The notes: generated from the letters alone by a model not told the origin. A stretch of DNA of 64,000 nt from Rhynochetos jubatus (GCA_027574665.1 CM050652.1:38397631-38461630), one strand, 5' to 3'. Positions 48,601-63,600 are shown, counted from the stretch's first letter. Program-made: numbers and translations.

Positions 48601-51600
48601 CCAAGGTTTAATTTAATCTAGACCTCAGCCGTGCAGGACTTCTCAGCACAACAAATCATTGGCACTTTTGACAAAGGCAGACTTGGTGTTTTAATGTTGC
48701 ATATCTCCTTTTTCGTCCTTACAAAAATTTTTGGTAAAACGGGGTGACAAAAGAATATTATGTTGTCAATAAGTGAAAAAAAACCATATGAGGATTGAGA
48801 ATTAAATTACTCCACCTGAAAAGCTCTATCAACTATGTTAATCTAAATAACAAATTTACCTATGCTTTTGATAAGGGTGTGGAGCTCTTTTAACTGATTT
48901 CTGAAGGAGTCAAGGCTCATGTGCTCAGTGAGTCCTCTTTGTCTCCTTTAGTTTTAGGCTAATTTGATGTTAAGGTAAAAGTTTCAAAAGGTATCACGAG
49001 GATACGCTGCCAGGTGTAGGAAAAAGGACCCTTGTATTGTGACTGCTGACGGTCAATGTGGATTTCCTGGTCTATAATAAAGTATAAGCTTGTGCCTTCA
49101 TATAACTTAAAAAAACTCAGCCAACTGTAAGAATAAAGTGATTGGAAACTGGATTTTCACAGCTACGGTTCCTAAGAGAACTGTGTAGACTTTTTGAGAA
49201 ACAGATTAGGTAAAGAAGCTGTATACATAAGGTTCTGCTCTACTGAATATGTATAGACATTCTGCATGGGTATCTTTGGTTAAGTATATATTATTTAGCA
49301 ATAACACTTGATACTATCAAAGTTTGCATGAAGGATATGCAAGCAAGAAGTGACAGCACTGGACTGCTAAGAGCTTTGTATTTGATCTAACTCTCCAATT
49401 TACAAGACAACATTTCTAAAAGCAATAAAAGCTACAAGATGCAATATCTCACTCATAGAGGGACAAGAAACAATAAAGGTGCTTGTACTTGTACGCTGAA
49501 CACTACTTGGCTAAAGTGCAGATATTTATACCAGCTTGTTCTTCCCCTTTAGCTGATGAGACTAAGATAGCCCATTTCTTGTGGTGGTATTTCCCCCTAA
49601 AACATTCCAAAAGCTGTGTGATTTCACCTTCTCCATGAGACTACATGTCCTAGAATTCAGGATGGTCCCACCATTGTCCAGCTGGGCTGTATCTTGCGAG
49701 TCCTCCTGGCTACAGTGCAAGGCAGTAACATAGCTCAGCGGGGGAAGCCAGCCACAGGGAGAAGTAGAAGGTAGTCACTCTGCTTGTCACCTAATCCACT
49801 GTCAGCCTATTTTAACTGAAGTGTTCTTGTTTTGATCAGCACTCCACAAACCATTCAATTCGGACATGTTTTATCAAAGAAAAGTTCCCTTGCGTTGTTC
49901 ATGAAGAATACTGTTCAACACAAAGTCCAACATTTCATCTAAAAGAATTTCATCAGGAAACCTAGAAACTGTCATGCAAATCAAGTTACTTTGTTTTCTC
50001 CCTGAAAGGAAGAAAAAATTATGTTTCAGGATTTTGAGGAACAACTTTTGAAATGCATATAGCAATAATAATACAACTAGAGAAATTTAGTATAAGAAAT
50101 AGAAAATGCAGTAGATTTTCCATCTCTTAAAAATACTATTTTGTTCATGTATAGTTTTGAACATTATTTTGTCAGCATAAATCTGTGAATACATTTAGTT
50201 AATCCAAACCGTATTTTTAATTGGTCTGCCGAATATCTTCTGGTTTTATAAGGAAGTAAAAGTAAGAAGCACTTTTCCATCTCTTTTTAGGGGGTTCATA
50301 AGATTTTGTGTTGTGTATTCACAAAGATTGGTTTTGAAGCATGTCATACATCAACATGATGTATGGTGGTCAGCAAATTCCTGACCACTGTAATTGTAAA
50401 CACTGTTATCACAGAATTTTCATGACCCGATGCATATTGTGATTTTGTTTTTAATAATATGTAAATAAAAATCCAGTTGCTCCTTAGACACCTTAGTAAA
50501 CTTAGACAAAGAAGTAGCTGCTCTGCAGGACCAAGTGTATTATGCTCAGCCTCAAGACAATTAAAATCTCTTTGTATTCATAGTTTAGGTTAAAGCGTAT
50601 TTTGCTGTCTTTAGTAGATCATAAATCTTTGAAAACTTCTGTTGTTTTTTGAATTGTCCTCCTTCTGCCTATGTTATGCAATAAGTTAGTTGCTGATAAA
50701 AATGAGTTTGACTCAGCCAAGATGGTAGTGAAGTAGTGGCTCTTGGGCTGCCAGTGAAGGCTTTGGTTCCCAGGCCTCCAGCCAACACAGACTAAGCAGA
50801 AGAGGTAACTTCCTCAGTGTTAATGAAAGATGGGAAAAGGTCATACTAAGATACTACCTTTTTCTTTCCTCCCTTTTTTATGTTAGCACCACACTTGCAA
50901 TTGATAGGTCTTAAAATACAGAGAAATACAGAGACAGTACATCACAGACTCTTAGCTCACTCCTAAATAAACATCATTATCTAAAGCTGGGGTATGTGCG
51001 AACTTCTTCTAGCTTAGAAGTATCTCCCTTGCCTAGCACATGGTATCGGTTCTATTTTGTAGGAGGGCACAATGGTGAGATATAGTCTCCAAACTCCAGT
51101 TGCACCTTTTCAAGCAGAAGGAACCTGTGGTTTTTCTCGGTTGGCTGGCCTAGCTTGACCTCATGCGTACTTGGGGAACACCACCAGTACAGCTGTGCTG
51201 GCTTCCAGCCATCAACCTCCTAGTTCACAGGAGAGGATTTATGAACTCTCTTGGATTCATCCCCTTTCAAATTTAAACATGAGTTTAATCCCAGGAAAGT
51301 CAGTGGTACTTAAACACATGGAGAAAGCTAGGCATGGGTTTGCAAAACAAAAGTGGTTACAGGAGAACTGTATGGTTTCTATCACCTTCTGCTTTGGCTC
51401 CTCAACCTCCAACCAGGTGGGTCCAACAATAGCTCCAAGACCTTCTGGCCAATCCTCAATTCTTTCTCTTGCAGAAAGTTCACATTTATTTTATTTTCAT
51501 TGCCAAATCAGAGTGAAGTTTAATTTGAAATGGCAAAGTACTACATGAAATGGAATTTCCTTCTTTTGCCCAGCTCTAATAATGACTTAGAGTTGTAGCT

Positions 51601-54600
51601 TAAGTAAAAGATAATGAGTTTTTTATGAAACTAAATGACACTTGTTAGCAACACTAAAGGGTCAAACTAGAAGTGGTGTTGCTTTATGCTGCCCAAATGT
51701 GTAATAAAATGTAATTATTTCCCTTTCAAAGTGCTGTGATGACTTTTTTCCGCTCATTTATATTGTATCCCATTACATGTCCCCTGAATGTGCAGATCAG
51801 GAGCATTCTGCTGAAATATCCCTGCCATGAGATTCCATGAAAACTCACGCTTGTCCACAGTATAAATATTTCTCCCTTTTCTAGCTCAAAACTCAGTCTA
51901 CCAGGTTGGGTTTGTTTTGCTTCTTGATGGTGGTGGTTTTTTGGTTGTGAGTTTTTTTTGGGGGGGGGTGTTTTGTTGTTGTTTGGATTTTTTTAGTTGG
52001 TTGGTTTTTTTTCCCCCCCAACTCAGAGATCAGCAGTTTTCTTTCTCTCCCAAACCATACTTAGGAAACACATTCAAGTAGAATGATGAAACATTCAAGA
52101 TTTGAGATGTTGTAACCCAGAAACTAGAGACACTAGTGCCATGTACAAAGAATGACCAGAGAAGAACCTAAATACACTGGCAAAGTAAAGGGGCCTAGTG
52201 AGGTGAAGAGAAGGTATGATTACTTGATTACTGTTGGAAATGTGGTGTCAGTTGAACTTTCCATCCTGAATAAGGCAAAAGACTTATGAATGAAGGCAGC
52301 AGGATAATATAACCACATTGCATTTCTCAGATAACTGATTATGTAAATGGTCTTCATGACAGATTATAAGAAATGAATATACATGCATTGCTATCAGGCT
52401 GTTCTTGATCATAATTATTATAAAGTTATAAATATCAGCTCCTGCTCTTCCTGTTTCCTGCTACTCAGAATAAGTCAGAGTAGTTTGTGGACTGTAGCCT
52501 AATTCAACCCACCCTTTGGGTTGTGTACAAACAGCCTTTAAATTAAGAACAAGATTAAGATTACAGCAGGTTTTTTGGTGTTAAATCCTCCTTTTGGAGA
52601 GAGGAAGAAGAGTGAAGATGATACGGCACCACCTTTCTGCCAGTCAGGCCTTTTCTCTGTCTCCTTCAGCCCCAATGCTGGGAGGCACTTTCCACCTCCA
52701 AGGACTGAACTGTGGTTAACCCCTTGAGACAGCACAAACCAATCCTACTGCAACTACTGAGAGTTTTGTCATCATCTTGACAGAAAAAAAATAACCACAA
52801 CAAACACCAAGACCTGGGCTTCTTGGATTTTACCTAGTCTCATTTTGCCTGATTTTCCTATGTATGAGGCAAGTTGTTCAATTCTGTCGTGTTGCTGATA
52901 TTTCCTGGTATGAATTTCATCTTCTCTGATTTACAACCCTTTCACCTTATTATTCCACTCACAACCTGGTGAAGTAGTTACTCTTCTGTGATAACATTGC
53001 TTCATTATTCACACGCTTAAATATTTTTTCCTCCCCCTTCCTTCCATAAATGCCTTTCCTAAACTGTGTACATTAAAATCTATTTACCTGCCTCAGCTGG
53101 TCACATGCAATTGTCCTTTTAATTATATTTTAGCATTCACTTTTGCTCCCATTTGTACTGAGATACACATATATGTTTATTTTATTTAATTTCATTTTAA
53201 AAAACTAACTTTAAAATGGAATACCTACACTGGAGAACAATGGAGGCTATGTGCTAAAGATTGGTAAGACCCTGATCCCACCTGTGACATTCGATACTGT
53301 ATAGAAATCACTGCTTTAGCAGCGGCACACATCTCAAATTAAGTTCATGCCCAATTTGTTGGGGAGGATTATTCCCTGTTTCACCCCTCTCAGCGCACCC
53401 TCATGTGATGTGCCTTTAAACAAGCATTGGAGGCTTCATTGCTCAATCACATCCCTATGAAGTGGGGATCAGGCTGGGAAAGCAGAGGAAACACAGGGTA
53501 CTCTGTCGGATGCATCTGAAGGAGGGAATGCAAAAGACCACATATACTACCTGTCAGAGTCCACCTACCTCAGCTAGAACATCCTTCTCAGCTGTTGTTT
53601 TTCCTTACAGGGGATGTGTGCAGCTAGCACAGGATGAAAGCTAGTAGGCAATTTTCTGACAAAATGGATTTTCTCCAGAAAGTGCTGACTCACTGAAAAT
53701 AAAGCTTTTCACAGTGTGTGCCAGCTTCAATGAAACAGTGATTGGGAAGGCATTCTCTGCTGGAGGATGGAATTTCTGCTCAAAACTACAGACAGAGGAC
53801 CACCGCTGAACAGTCACTACTCTTGGAGTAGTCTCGTTAGATGAGGGAGGTCTGAGGCTCAAACCCTTGCTCCAGCCAGATTCTGCTCGCCAAGAACAGA
53901 GATTCACAGGTCCAATAGCTGGAAAATTACTAGATGACATCTGGAAGCCTAAACCTTTCATTTTCTATAGTCATCATAGGCAACTGCAGAAATTTGCACT
54001 TGATAGGGCTCAGTAATTATTTTCACTTGATAACATATGTGGAATGTAATTTGACATTACTACAGATACACTTGGTACTGTGGCATTAGTAGTTTATATA
54101 TTAAAATTAAAATCCATGTCACACTGCTAGAACAGGCTTCCTTGTTTGGCTCTGGAATGTATTATTAAATATGAAATATTTCTAAATAACTGGCTTAATA
54201 ACAACTACATTAGACTACTCAAGCACTTTTCAGTTTGAGTCTTTAAAGAGATACAAAACACACTTTGACAGAAAATAAAATCTGAAACCTCTACTTCAGT
54301 AATCCCCTGACATGTCCAACATAGCAATTTCTCCTAAATGACTCCATGGCTGCTGCGCCTTCCCAGCACTTAGTCAAATAGTCTCTACAGGACGTTTGTG
54401 TGTGATTATATCCTGGTGTTACAGGCTCTGGGAAGGTGAAACTCTCTCTCGGTGTGAACTAACCTTGAATACAGTTCATTATTCCTGCAGTAGGAATTGT
54501 ACTGCAGTACAGCTCACAGTATTGCACTGTGGATAAATTTTCTTGCATGTCTAATAACCTCATGCACTATAGATAGATGCAGCATCATTCCTGTTGTGTT

Positions 54601-57156
54601 TGCCAGTGGGCCTTACCTGTCCTGATGTAGGTTACACCACCTCTTTTAGTCAGTTCAAGAGAAAACAGACTCATCTGCAGAATCTGGACCTTTGGTCAGA
54701 CCAATGCGGTCCAAATGCCTAAAGCTTGTGTAGATGTTCTGTTTGAATATTGGTGATTTCTGTTTAGGTAGTACGACAAAACAAGGTAAAATCTATCTCA
54801 GCCATTGAGCTAATGGGTCTTAGACATACAATCCTCACCATACAGCAGTGACAACCTTCTGTTTATACACCATCCAGGCGGATTCCAAAGAAGTACACGA
54901 GACTGTGGTTGTGCGTACAAGACTTCACCCGTTGCAAGCCTTCAGGTCCCTCAGGAGTGGGGCTCTGCAGCTATTTAAACAATGCACAGCAGTAGCCAGC
55001 AGTTCAGAGAGGAAGATATTTTCAGGTTGAGGTTGGAGCAATTGTTCCGACGCAGGCTATATTAACCCTCATGAGTGGTTGGCTGCAGAGGTGTAGCCAA
55101 GTGCCAGCTTCACAAAGGAACTTGGGTGGTGGCACCTTTATCACTTCACTTGACCATTCTGTGTCCTGGCTCTGAAATGCAGTAAGGTAGTCCTTACAGG
55201 TGATTTGGAAGAGTTAGGTTCCTCAGAGCAGATTTCACGTGGTAAAAAAAGGCTTCTACTCAAAGTGTTTAATCTAGGAAATACAGAGAGGGCCACCTTC
55301 AGTCCTTCTTATCTGTGTTTGCTAAACAGACGCTCACTACACTGAAAGTTAGGGGGCAAAGCATGCCTGGGCTCAGGGCAACCCCTACCTTCACTCACCA
55401 TTCACGGTCCTAACCCAGCTCCTGCAGCTAAGGTAGCAAGGCAGTTATGATCAGAATCAACTTCATAATGCAACGGGGTTAGGAATTATCTTGGGGTCTG
55501 CTCTGGCCTTCTCAAGAGGTTAGGCACTGTTTAACATGTGCAGAACTGTAATTTGGCTTTAGACATCTCATGCCTGTCTATATTTCTCTGAACTCGAGTG
55601 CGTTAGGGATCTAACTCTAGAACAGACTTTATAATGATGAAACCAGTCTGGCTCTCCAGTTTGCATGAGGAAAACCCATCTACTTAGAAAATGAGTACTT
55701 CCAGAAGGAACTAGAAGCTGTTAGGATCTAGAAGCCTGAGCCAGAAACCATCCAGAGGAGATTACTACTCCCCTCACCCAGACACAGCTGGCACCCTCAG
55801 ACCCAGCAGGACCTTTCCTAGGAGCTGTCACTGCTCTGTTTCTCCTTCTGGAGCAGGCAAGGTGTGTTGCAGTCTGTGCCATGTAGCAGCCATCTGCTGC
55901 CTACCTTTGAAGGCAGTGCAGCGAAGCAGGCACTTAAAGGACTTGATTCTCCTGACCAGACACAGACACTTGAGGTAGGATACACTTTAACAGAAACATG
56001 TCACAGGTAGGTACCTAAGTGGGACCAATATGTATGCACTTTCAGTACAGTCGTAGAGATACAGTCAATGGAGACCAGTGGGCAATTCAGTTCACCCTAC
56101 AATACAGTTACCTGTAATGGGCTGAACTGCCCTTTGGTTTTCCTTCGCTGTGTACTCTATCTCCAGTGACCACAGCAGACACTTGAAAACCTGGCTCACA
56201 TTTAGACACCTACATGCAGATCCTGGATTCAGCCATCAGCCTTGGAGCTGAATCCTACCCCTACCCTAGGCAGAGATAAATCATGGGCTGTTTCTCACCA
56301 CTCACTACAAAGGGAATGTGAATAGCTCTGGGTGCTCATGCCCATGCTCTCCTCTCCTTTGAGAGCTGTGCTCTCAAAGCAGTGTCTTTTCTAAACTGCT
56401 AATCTGAGCTGAGACTGAGCAGGTCACATGCCAAGTCTTGGTGCTCTATTCCTTCTCCTTCTGTCTAACACTTTCTTTTCTCTGTGGCAGACAACAGGAA
56501 CAAGTACTTCTCTCCAGCTGGAAGAGTAGTTAGGTGACTGCATGGCTTCTCCTGACATCCTGACAGCTCCTCTTCCCAAAACTGGTCTAAGGGAGGTGTC
56601 CAGGCTGGGACAGGAGCACTGATGGTGGTGCAGGAGCACCCAGGCTGGGATAGGAGCACCAGGGCTGCTGGCTTTCCCAGAGCCATTCTGTGGATCAAGA
56701 CAAGAGCCCGTGCAGGCAGCAAACCTGACAGACCTGGCAGTCACGCATGTAAGCACAGTCTGTGCATCTAAAGCCTCGGAGCTTGGCTGTGCTCTGACAA
56801 TGCTGTCATAGCAGGACCTGTCCCGGAACTCTACCACTCCTTATGCTATTAAAAATACTTGCAATATTGTCAGGAATCTGTGGCAAGCTCTTATCAGAAA
56901 GATGACGGCTCTGCCTAACTTTGCTCTCAAATGCCTGATTGCAAACAGCCAGGTTTCTGTACAGACAAGATGAAACACACGAGGGTTAAGAGGATTATTA
57001 ATGAAGTTGTCCTGCTACCATACTGTAGGTGCAATAGTGTAACCATACATGAAGGGCTGCTGAACTCACCAGAGGGTGGAAGAAAAGACCAACCCCTGGA
57101 GCTCATTCAAATTAAGATCCCAATTCTCCTTATGACAGAAACCTAAAGCTATGTGC
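45606..57156. other. Long non-coding stretch
   Basis: No convincing exon. It includes a CpG-enriched patch at 48290-48425, the T/G tract at 51.9 kb and a 20-bp unit occurring twice about 40 bp apart near 56600-56665 ('ccaggctgggacaggagcac' and one mismatch). The 125-codon open frame at 51171-51548 has no other support. Confidence 0.45.
51908..52020. repeat. T/G-rich low-complexity tract
   Basis: 'tttttttgggggggggtgt'-type sequence with GTTGTT and GGTT units, ending in T8 then C6. Confidence 0.85.
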
Positions 57157-57853
57157 CAAATCATTGTGCCTGATCAATCTGGTGGCCTTCTATGATGGGG
57201 TCGCAACCTTGGTGGATAAAGGAAGGACAACTGATCTCATCTACCTGGACTTGTGCAAAAGCATTCAACACCATCCCGCATGACATCCTTGTCTCTAAAT
57301 TTGAGACACATGGTTTTGAGGGATGGACCCCTCAATGGATAAGGAACAGGCTGGATGGTCGCACTCAGAGAGTGGTGGTCAAGGGCTCAATGTCTGAGTG
57401 GCGACCAGTGACGTTCCTCAGGGGTTGGTACTGGGACCGGTGCTGTTTAACATCTTTGTCCGCTACATGGACAGTGAGATTGAGTGCACCCTCAGCAAGT
57501 TTGATGACAACACCAAACTGTGTGGTGCAGATGACACTCTGGAGGGAAGGGATGCCATCCATAGGGACCTTGACAGACTGGAGAGGTGGGTTTCTGCCAA
57601 CCTCATGGAGTTCAACAAGGCCAAGTGCAAGGTCCTACACATGGGGTGGGGCAACCCCAAGTACAGGCTGGGCAGAGAATGGATAGAAAGCAGCCCTGAG
57701 GAGAAGGACGTGGGGGTACTGGTACATGAGAAGCTGAACATGAGCCGGCAGTGTGTGCTGGCAGTCCAGAAAGCCAACCGTATCTGGGCTGTATTAGAAG
57801 TGTGGCCAGCAGGTCGAGGTAGGGGATTCTCCCCCTCTACTCTGCTCTTGTGA
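57157..57853 (+). pseudogene. CR1 ORF2 reverse transcriptase remnant
   Basis: Several RT motifs are visible: motif A as [16 protein letters not shown] (CR1 normally has D where N stands in AFN), [15 protein letters not shown], motif B as [16 protein letters not shown], and the motif C region as [10 protein letters not shown], where CR1 elements normally carry FADD. Downstream are [20 protein letters not shown] and [19 protein letters not shown]. The frame shifts near 57400-57415 (between SEWRPVT and VPQG), and a stop falls at 57851-57853 before the normal C-terminal region. The protein is therefore dead. The C-terminal sequence continues in other frames to about 58290. Confidence 0.9.
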
Positions 57854-58379
57854 GACCCCACCTGCAGTACTGTGTCCAGCTCTGGAGCCCTCAACATAAG
57901 CAGGATATTGACTGGTTGGAGCAGGTCCAGAGGAGGTCACGAAGATGCTCAGAGGACTGGAGCACCTCTCCTGTGGGGACAATCTGATAGAGTTAGACTT
58001 GTTCAGCCTGGAGAAGAGATGGCTCCAGGGAGACCTTATAGCACCTTCCAGTACCTGAAGGGGCCTGCAAGAAAGCTGGAGAAGGACTCTTTGCAAGGGC
58101 CTGTAGTGACAGGACAAGGGGTAACAGGTTTACATTGAAAGCAGAGAGATTCAGACTGGATACCAGGAAGAAATTCTTCATGGAGAGGGTGGTGAAGCAC
58201 TGGCACAGGTTGCCCAGAGAAGCTGTGGGTGCCCCATCCCTGGAAGTGTTCAAGGCCAGGCTGGATGAGGCTTGGAGCAACCTGGTCTAGTGGAGGGTGC
58301 CCCTGCCCATGGCAAGGAGGTTGGATCTAGGTGATTTTTAAGGTCCCTTCCAACCTAAACCATTCTGTAATTCTATGAA
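57157..58379 (+). mobile_element. CR1 LINE, partial reverse transcriptase to 3' end
   Basis: At about 1.2 kb, this is the longest CR1 copy in the window. It begins within the reverse transcriptase domain ([16 protein letters not shown]) and runs through the ORF end into the 3' UTR. It ends in the tail 'cattctgtaattctatg' at about 58379. Conserved RT landmarks are visible in order and are described under the pseudogene entry. It is 5' truncated like most CR1 copies, and no target duplication was found. Confidence 0.95.
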
Positions 58380-60584
58380 ATATGCAAGATAAAAGAATAC
58401 AACAGAACTGAAAGTATAAAAAGAGGTTACAGTAAGCGTATATTTTTATAGCTACATATTTCTTCCAGTTGATCCACCCAGTCCATCTTTCTTCAAATAA
58501 CTGTCATTAATCAAATACAAATACAGGCCCCATGGGTCTAACCCAGATTTAAAGCTAAGCATATGTGTGTTTGTTAGTCTGGAGTCTTAGTTGCTTCAGT
58601 TTTATTGAAAAACATTCTACAATAGGGTTTTTTTTCCTCCACCTCTCCCTCCTCCCTACCAACAAATCAAATTACAGAGGGATTTATCTAATAATTTTGA
58701 AAAAAATATTTTCATATATCAAATACCCCACCAAAAAAAAAAAAAAATAGCCAGAACAAATCTGCTTTTTCCATTGTCAGTAGCAGCTACAGTCAAGTCT
58801 TGTTTCAAACCTTGCAGATGGACAGCAGCTTTACCAACATGCAGTGCAGCAATGTTTACAGAGAAAACAAGTAATCTCACAAAGCATCAGCTCACACAAG
58901 TCAGGAAAAGTGGGAGCAAAGATTCAGGTAGGTCGCTGCTCCCTTAGGCAGCTCCTCCAAAGACACCAGCAATGCAGCAACCTTCTGTGTGGATCTGGGC
59001 TCAGAACAAAAAAGCCAACCTGCCCCATGCATCCAATACTGCTGGAAGAAATCTTACTGATTTCAGTAGGATTCTGTATGGCAAAGATCAGCATGTGGCT
59101 GTGCTTTTGCACAAGGCAGTATGTGAAAAGCTATATTCTTAAAGGGAATATATGTATACACACACATATTTAGATCTATGGATGTATATAAACATTCTGT
59201 GTATACATATATACCTTACATTCACATATACACATAGAATAAAATTATTTTCCAACCACAGCTAAAAGGGGTTGAAGAAAAAACCTAAAGCCTGATAACC
59301 CTTGCCACCCTGAAAAACTCAAAGAACCCAAGAAAGCAATAAGAATCGAGAGAGCAGAATGTGGCCTTCACCACCCATCATGGGGAGTCCGGACTATACC
59401 TGTACCATGGTCCCAGGCTGTAATAGCATCCTCAGCCACGTCTTTTCCTGAAAGCCTCTTTTCTGCAACATGCTGCGGCATTTCACATTCCTCCTCTCCA
59501 CCACAGAGCCTTTGGATATGCAAAATCAACCAACCCTTATTATTTATTTTGTTTTTCCATCTCTAACATCCTGTGACACAGACTTTTGTTTCCAGCTGCC
59601 CCATGACTTACTGTAGTGGGAAGATCTGCCATTTCCCCATATCCCCATGACAAACCTTTCAGGGAACTCTGCATTTGGAGATTCTGTATGCGTTGAAGCA
59701 GGATTTTAACATTTGGGGGAAAACAAGACAGCCTCAAGCTACTTTAATTCAGTCTTGCCCTCAAAGAAGGATTTGTGCAGGAAACATTTCAGTGTGGAGT
59801 AAACCCTCCACCTTTCCTTTAGGAACATAACGTTAGATTGACAGCGGGAATACAGATTTCCAGACAAATATCAAACAAGTCTGCAAGTTCACGTGGTCTC
59901 TTTTCCACACACCTTCTGCAAACCTCGGACATTACTTAAACAGAAGATGGATTACTTGGGTTCTGTGAGATCAAGGAGCAAGGGCCTCCATGAGGAAAAA
60001 TTGTGTAGAGGGTAAGGGTCGAGGTGTGCCTCAAATGTTCTCGGTTATCTATTTTACTACGAACCAAACACAAGAACAGAAAAAGACTTCTTAATTCCAC
60101 TCTTCTTCTTCCCTCTTCTTGTAGTAGGGGGATTTGCTTAATTCTTTACAGCTGACCCAGCCCTTCTAGCTTGACAATATTTGTGCTAAGTTTACGGCAT
60201 GCAGCTGCGGTCCTTCTGCTCAGGGCAGGAATGTTAACCCTTCCCCTGACAATCCTTGAACTGGTTATTATATACAGTCCACCACACGAATCTGATTTGA
60301 GACACCACCAGATGGTTGTTATTTAGGTGAAAGCAGACCCAAATAGAGTAATAGTCCAAAACACTACAGGGTCAGTTACTAAACTACTAATTTGTGATCA
60401 GAAGTTGGAAGGAAGAAATATGTTGGCATGGAGAAGGGGCATGGATGAGAACTGTTTGTGTTCTTTAGTCCCTTTGCATTCCTCCTCTTGAAGACCTTTC
60501 AAACTGAAGCCGAGAGCTTTTTCTTCCATTAACCATCTTTTTGGGGGGCTTAGGTCAGGTTGTTTTTGGGGTGTTGTGTGTGGA

Positions 60585-60605
60585 TTTTTTTTTTTTTTTT
60601 TTTTT
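60585..60605. repeat. Poly(T) run
   Basis: About 21 T, preceded by a G/T-rich stretch (60541-60584). Confidence 0.95.
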
Positions 60606-63600
60606 AAATGAGCTGTTCTGAAACATAGATCTTTTTAAGGAAAGGTTGAACTTAATTCACAGTGGAGCCAGAAAAAGAGAGCCAGCCTTCCGCTGGCACT
60701 TCTGTGTCTGAAAAGGGAAGAAAACTGACACCTGGAAATGCTGACATTTCGGAAAACAAATCTTACCCATTTTGAGTATAAGTAGGATGCTGGCAAACAA
60801 TGTGACATTGAAGCAGGAGGAATGTAGGAAAACTTGCAAAACAAAACCTGAGAGGACTATTTAGGAACAAATAAATAATGAGTGTGTTGAGCAGCACCAT
60901 GGCTAATGAATTTGTATCACCACATTTCAAGTCACATGCAGAACCTGGTAAATACTTCTTATCTTTCCCCTCATAACAGCTGCACAGGTATTAACACTAA
61001 TGTCTGAAGTAGCCTATTGAAAGTGTTGGATTTATACCGGTCTACCTCAAATTAGCATGATGGTTTCCTTTGGAGCTTTGCAGATAGTCAATATTTCAGT
61101 TTGGAGGCCAAGTTACACATCAATTCAGTTCAGACTAAACTGAGCTTGGATTTTCTTTGTGTCTGCTTTCCTCACCAAAGCAAGAAACCAGAAGAGTTCT
61201 GCTTTACAAAAAACAAAACAGGTAAATAAAATGAAATGAAGGGCAAGATCCCTGATGCTGCTGGAGGAACCTCTATCTTTCGGTCTGGAACCAGCTTGTC
61301 CCCCACTGCGGGTGGGTGACGCACCCACCTGGCCTGACTGTGGTTCTTGGTGAGGGGACAGGGGGATGATTTACCCTCTCCCACAGCTTTAGTCCTTCTG
61401 CTTCGCTTCTTCCCTCCTTGTCCACTCCCTGCCCCATAAACCCACTAGCGTGCCGTGCCAGGACAGCTCTGCCAGGTCCAGGGTGAGGGCTGTGCTGGCT
61501 GGTGGCAGTGTCTTCCCTGGGAGTGCAAAATGCCAGTTTTGAGGACGGGGATATCTGCCTGGCTGGGGAGCACTGGGCTCACCAGCCAGGACAGTCTGGA
61601 CTAAACAAGCAGTACATTTTTTCCAGCAAACTGGACAACTTCCTTTTCAACCTGCTGTACTTGGGCCAGTCTTCTGTTCCCTGGACACAAAGTGTCCACC
61701 CCATTTAGCATTAAGCACCTAATGAGTTAGCTCCCCTGATGTCTGAATTACTCTCTCTCCAGTGGTTATAAGGGAAGCCCATCATAACCACACTTCTAAC
61801 ACAGAAGCACCAGCTAAGCAGCATGTAGGGCTGGGGGAAAAAAGCCCAAACACTACCTTTACTGTGTCCTAGTACAGAAGTTCCTTTTATGATCACCTGC
61901 TCTCCACTGGTGTCCACACACTCTTTTATGTACTATCATTCAAGTACCTTCTTCATTTGGGCTAGTTTATAAGCTGCTCAAGTAAGCAACTGATTTTTGC
62001 ATGATAACGTGCCATATAGGTCTCTGGTACAAATACAAAAAGATGTATTATGACAAGGTTTGGAACATGAAGGCAAATAAAATAAAGCCCAGACATTAAC
62101 ATATATTTAGTCCAACCAGAAGACAATTGGAATTAATTTAGTTCTTAAAGTGTAAGACACCACATATGTATATAAAATGATTACTTGTAAAACAAAAACA
62201 ATTCACAAGAAAAAAAAAAAAACAGGAACAAATCTGTAGCGCTCTGTACTCTCGTATGGTGGGTGTATTTTTGTCCTATAATGCTATCCTTTTTAGCTTT
62301 TTTTTTTCCTTTTCTGTGTTACTGTACCTAATTTGTTTTTTCAATATAAAACTTGAGAAAGCTTGAGTTGAGGGAGTTTTTCCTGTTCTAGCAAAAACCA
62401 GAACCATCATCACAATTATTTGGGGCCCCTTCAGCTTAAACAGTACTCATGCTAGTTATTTTCAAAAGCACTGTCTTTTGTAAATAAACCCATATACTAC
62501 AAAGGTTTTCAGTGCCAGAGCTTTTATGGGTCATACCACAGAAACAATCTTCCTCCTGAACCTGTTTTTCCCTATCAAGCTGTTGGCTTTCCGTCTAGCT
62601 ATTTATGGAAAAAGTAACCAGAATCCTCCAAGCCTGTCACTGGAGACCACTTTCCCAACTCAGTTGAAAGGTAGTCATATCTGTGGGTCTGAAATTTCTG
62701 CAAGGGTAGAAGGCTTTGGTTTGTTTCTTGAAAGACTGGATTATAATGGAAAATAGTGTTAGGCTAAAGAAATAGCACTGGTGATATAATTTGGCAGAGA
62801 AATAAAGGCCATCCAAAGAAAAGGGTTTGCATTTCTGGAAAAATAATTTTAGTTTTGTGCCAACACTGTCTGGACTGAGCAAAAATATGATTTACACCTT
62901 TCTAAAACCTTGAACCCATTGCCAGAAATATGCAAGAAAAGTCAAAAATCCTAAGGAGTAAATTTCTTGGGCTGCCATTTCCAATGAGTAAGTTTGATAA
63001 ATAAAACTTAATTGTTACATCTGCCATGGATTCCAGGGTATGATTAATAGCTCGAATGTTGTGGCCAGTAGCCAATGTATGTATGTGATTACAGCAATCT
63101 TAAATATAGTACATTTTGAATAAATATGCCAAAAAGAAGTATAAAAAACACTCCATGCTTGCTTGGAAAAAGTCTTGTCACAGTATCAAATATTAAATCC
63201 TTATGAAAGTTAAATACCACAGGCATCGTTAGGCAGAATCACAGAAGCATGGGGTGCCGCTGGCATCAACTCAGCTTTGGGAGCTCTGACAGTGAAACAC
63301 CATTTCTGTTCATTTTGTTTCAGCTGATTTGCTACATACAATATTAAAAAAAACCAAACCCACACCCAAACCCAAACCCCCCTACTTTTTGCTGAAAGTA
63401 CAGTGTTAAACTGGTTGTTTTTCAGAGTTACTTGAAAAAAATATTAAATGCAGTTAATTTAAAAATTACACTCTGCTAACTCAGATTTTGTGATCAGGTG
63501 GATTTCCCTCATCTCTTCAAGGGGCATCACATTCTCATCTGTGCTGACAGCAGCAGGAGGATAACAGAGATCACTAAATATTTTAATGGAATTTTTGCCA

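Noticed and set aside
51171..51548. 125-codon plus-strand open frame
   Set aside because: No recognisable domain, no CpG promoter or poly(A) context, and a composition consistent with chance.
56424..56837. 137-codon minus-strand open frame
   Set aside because: It covers a small GC-rich duplicated segment, overlaps another frame on the same strand, and has no splice or domain support.
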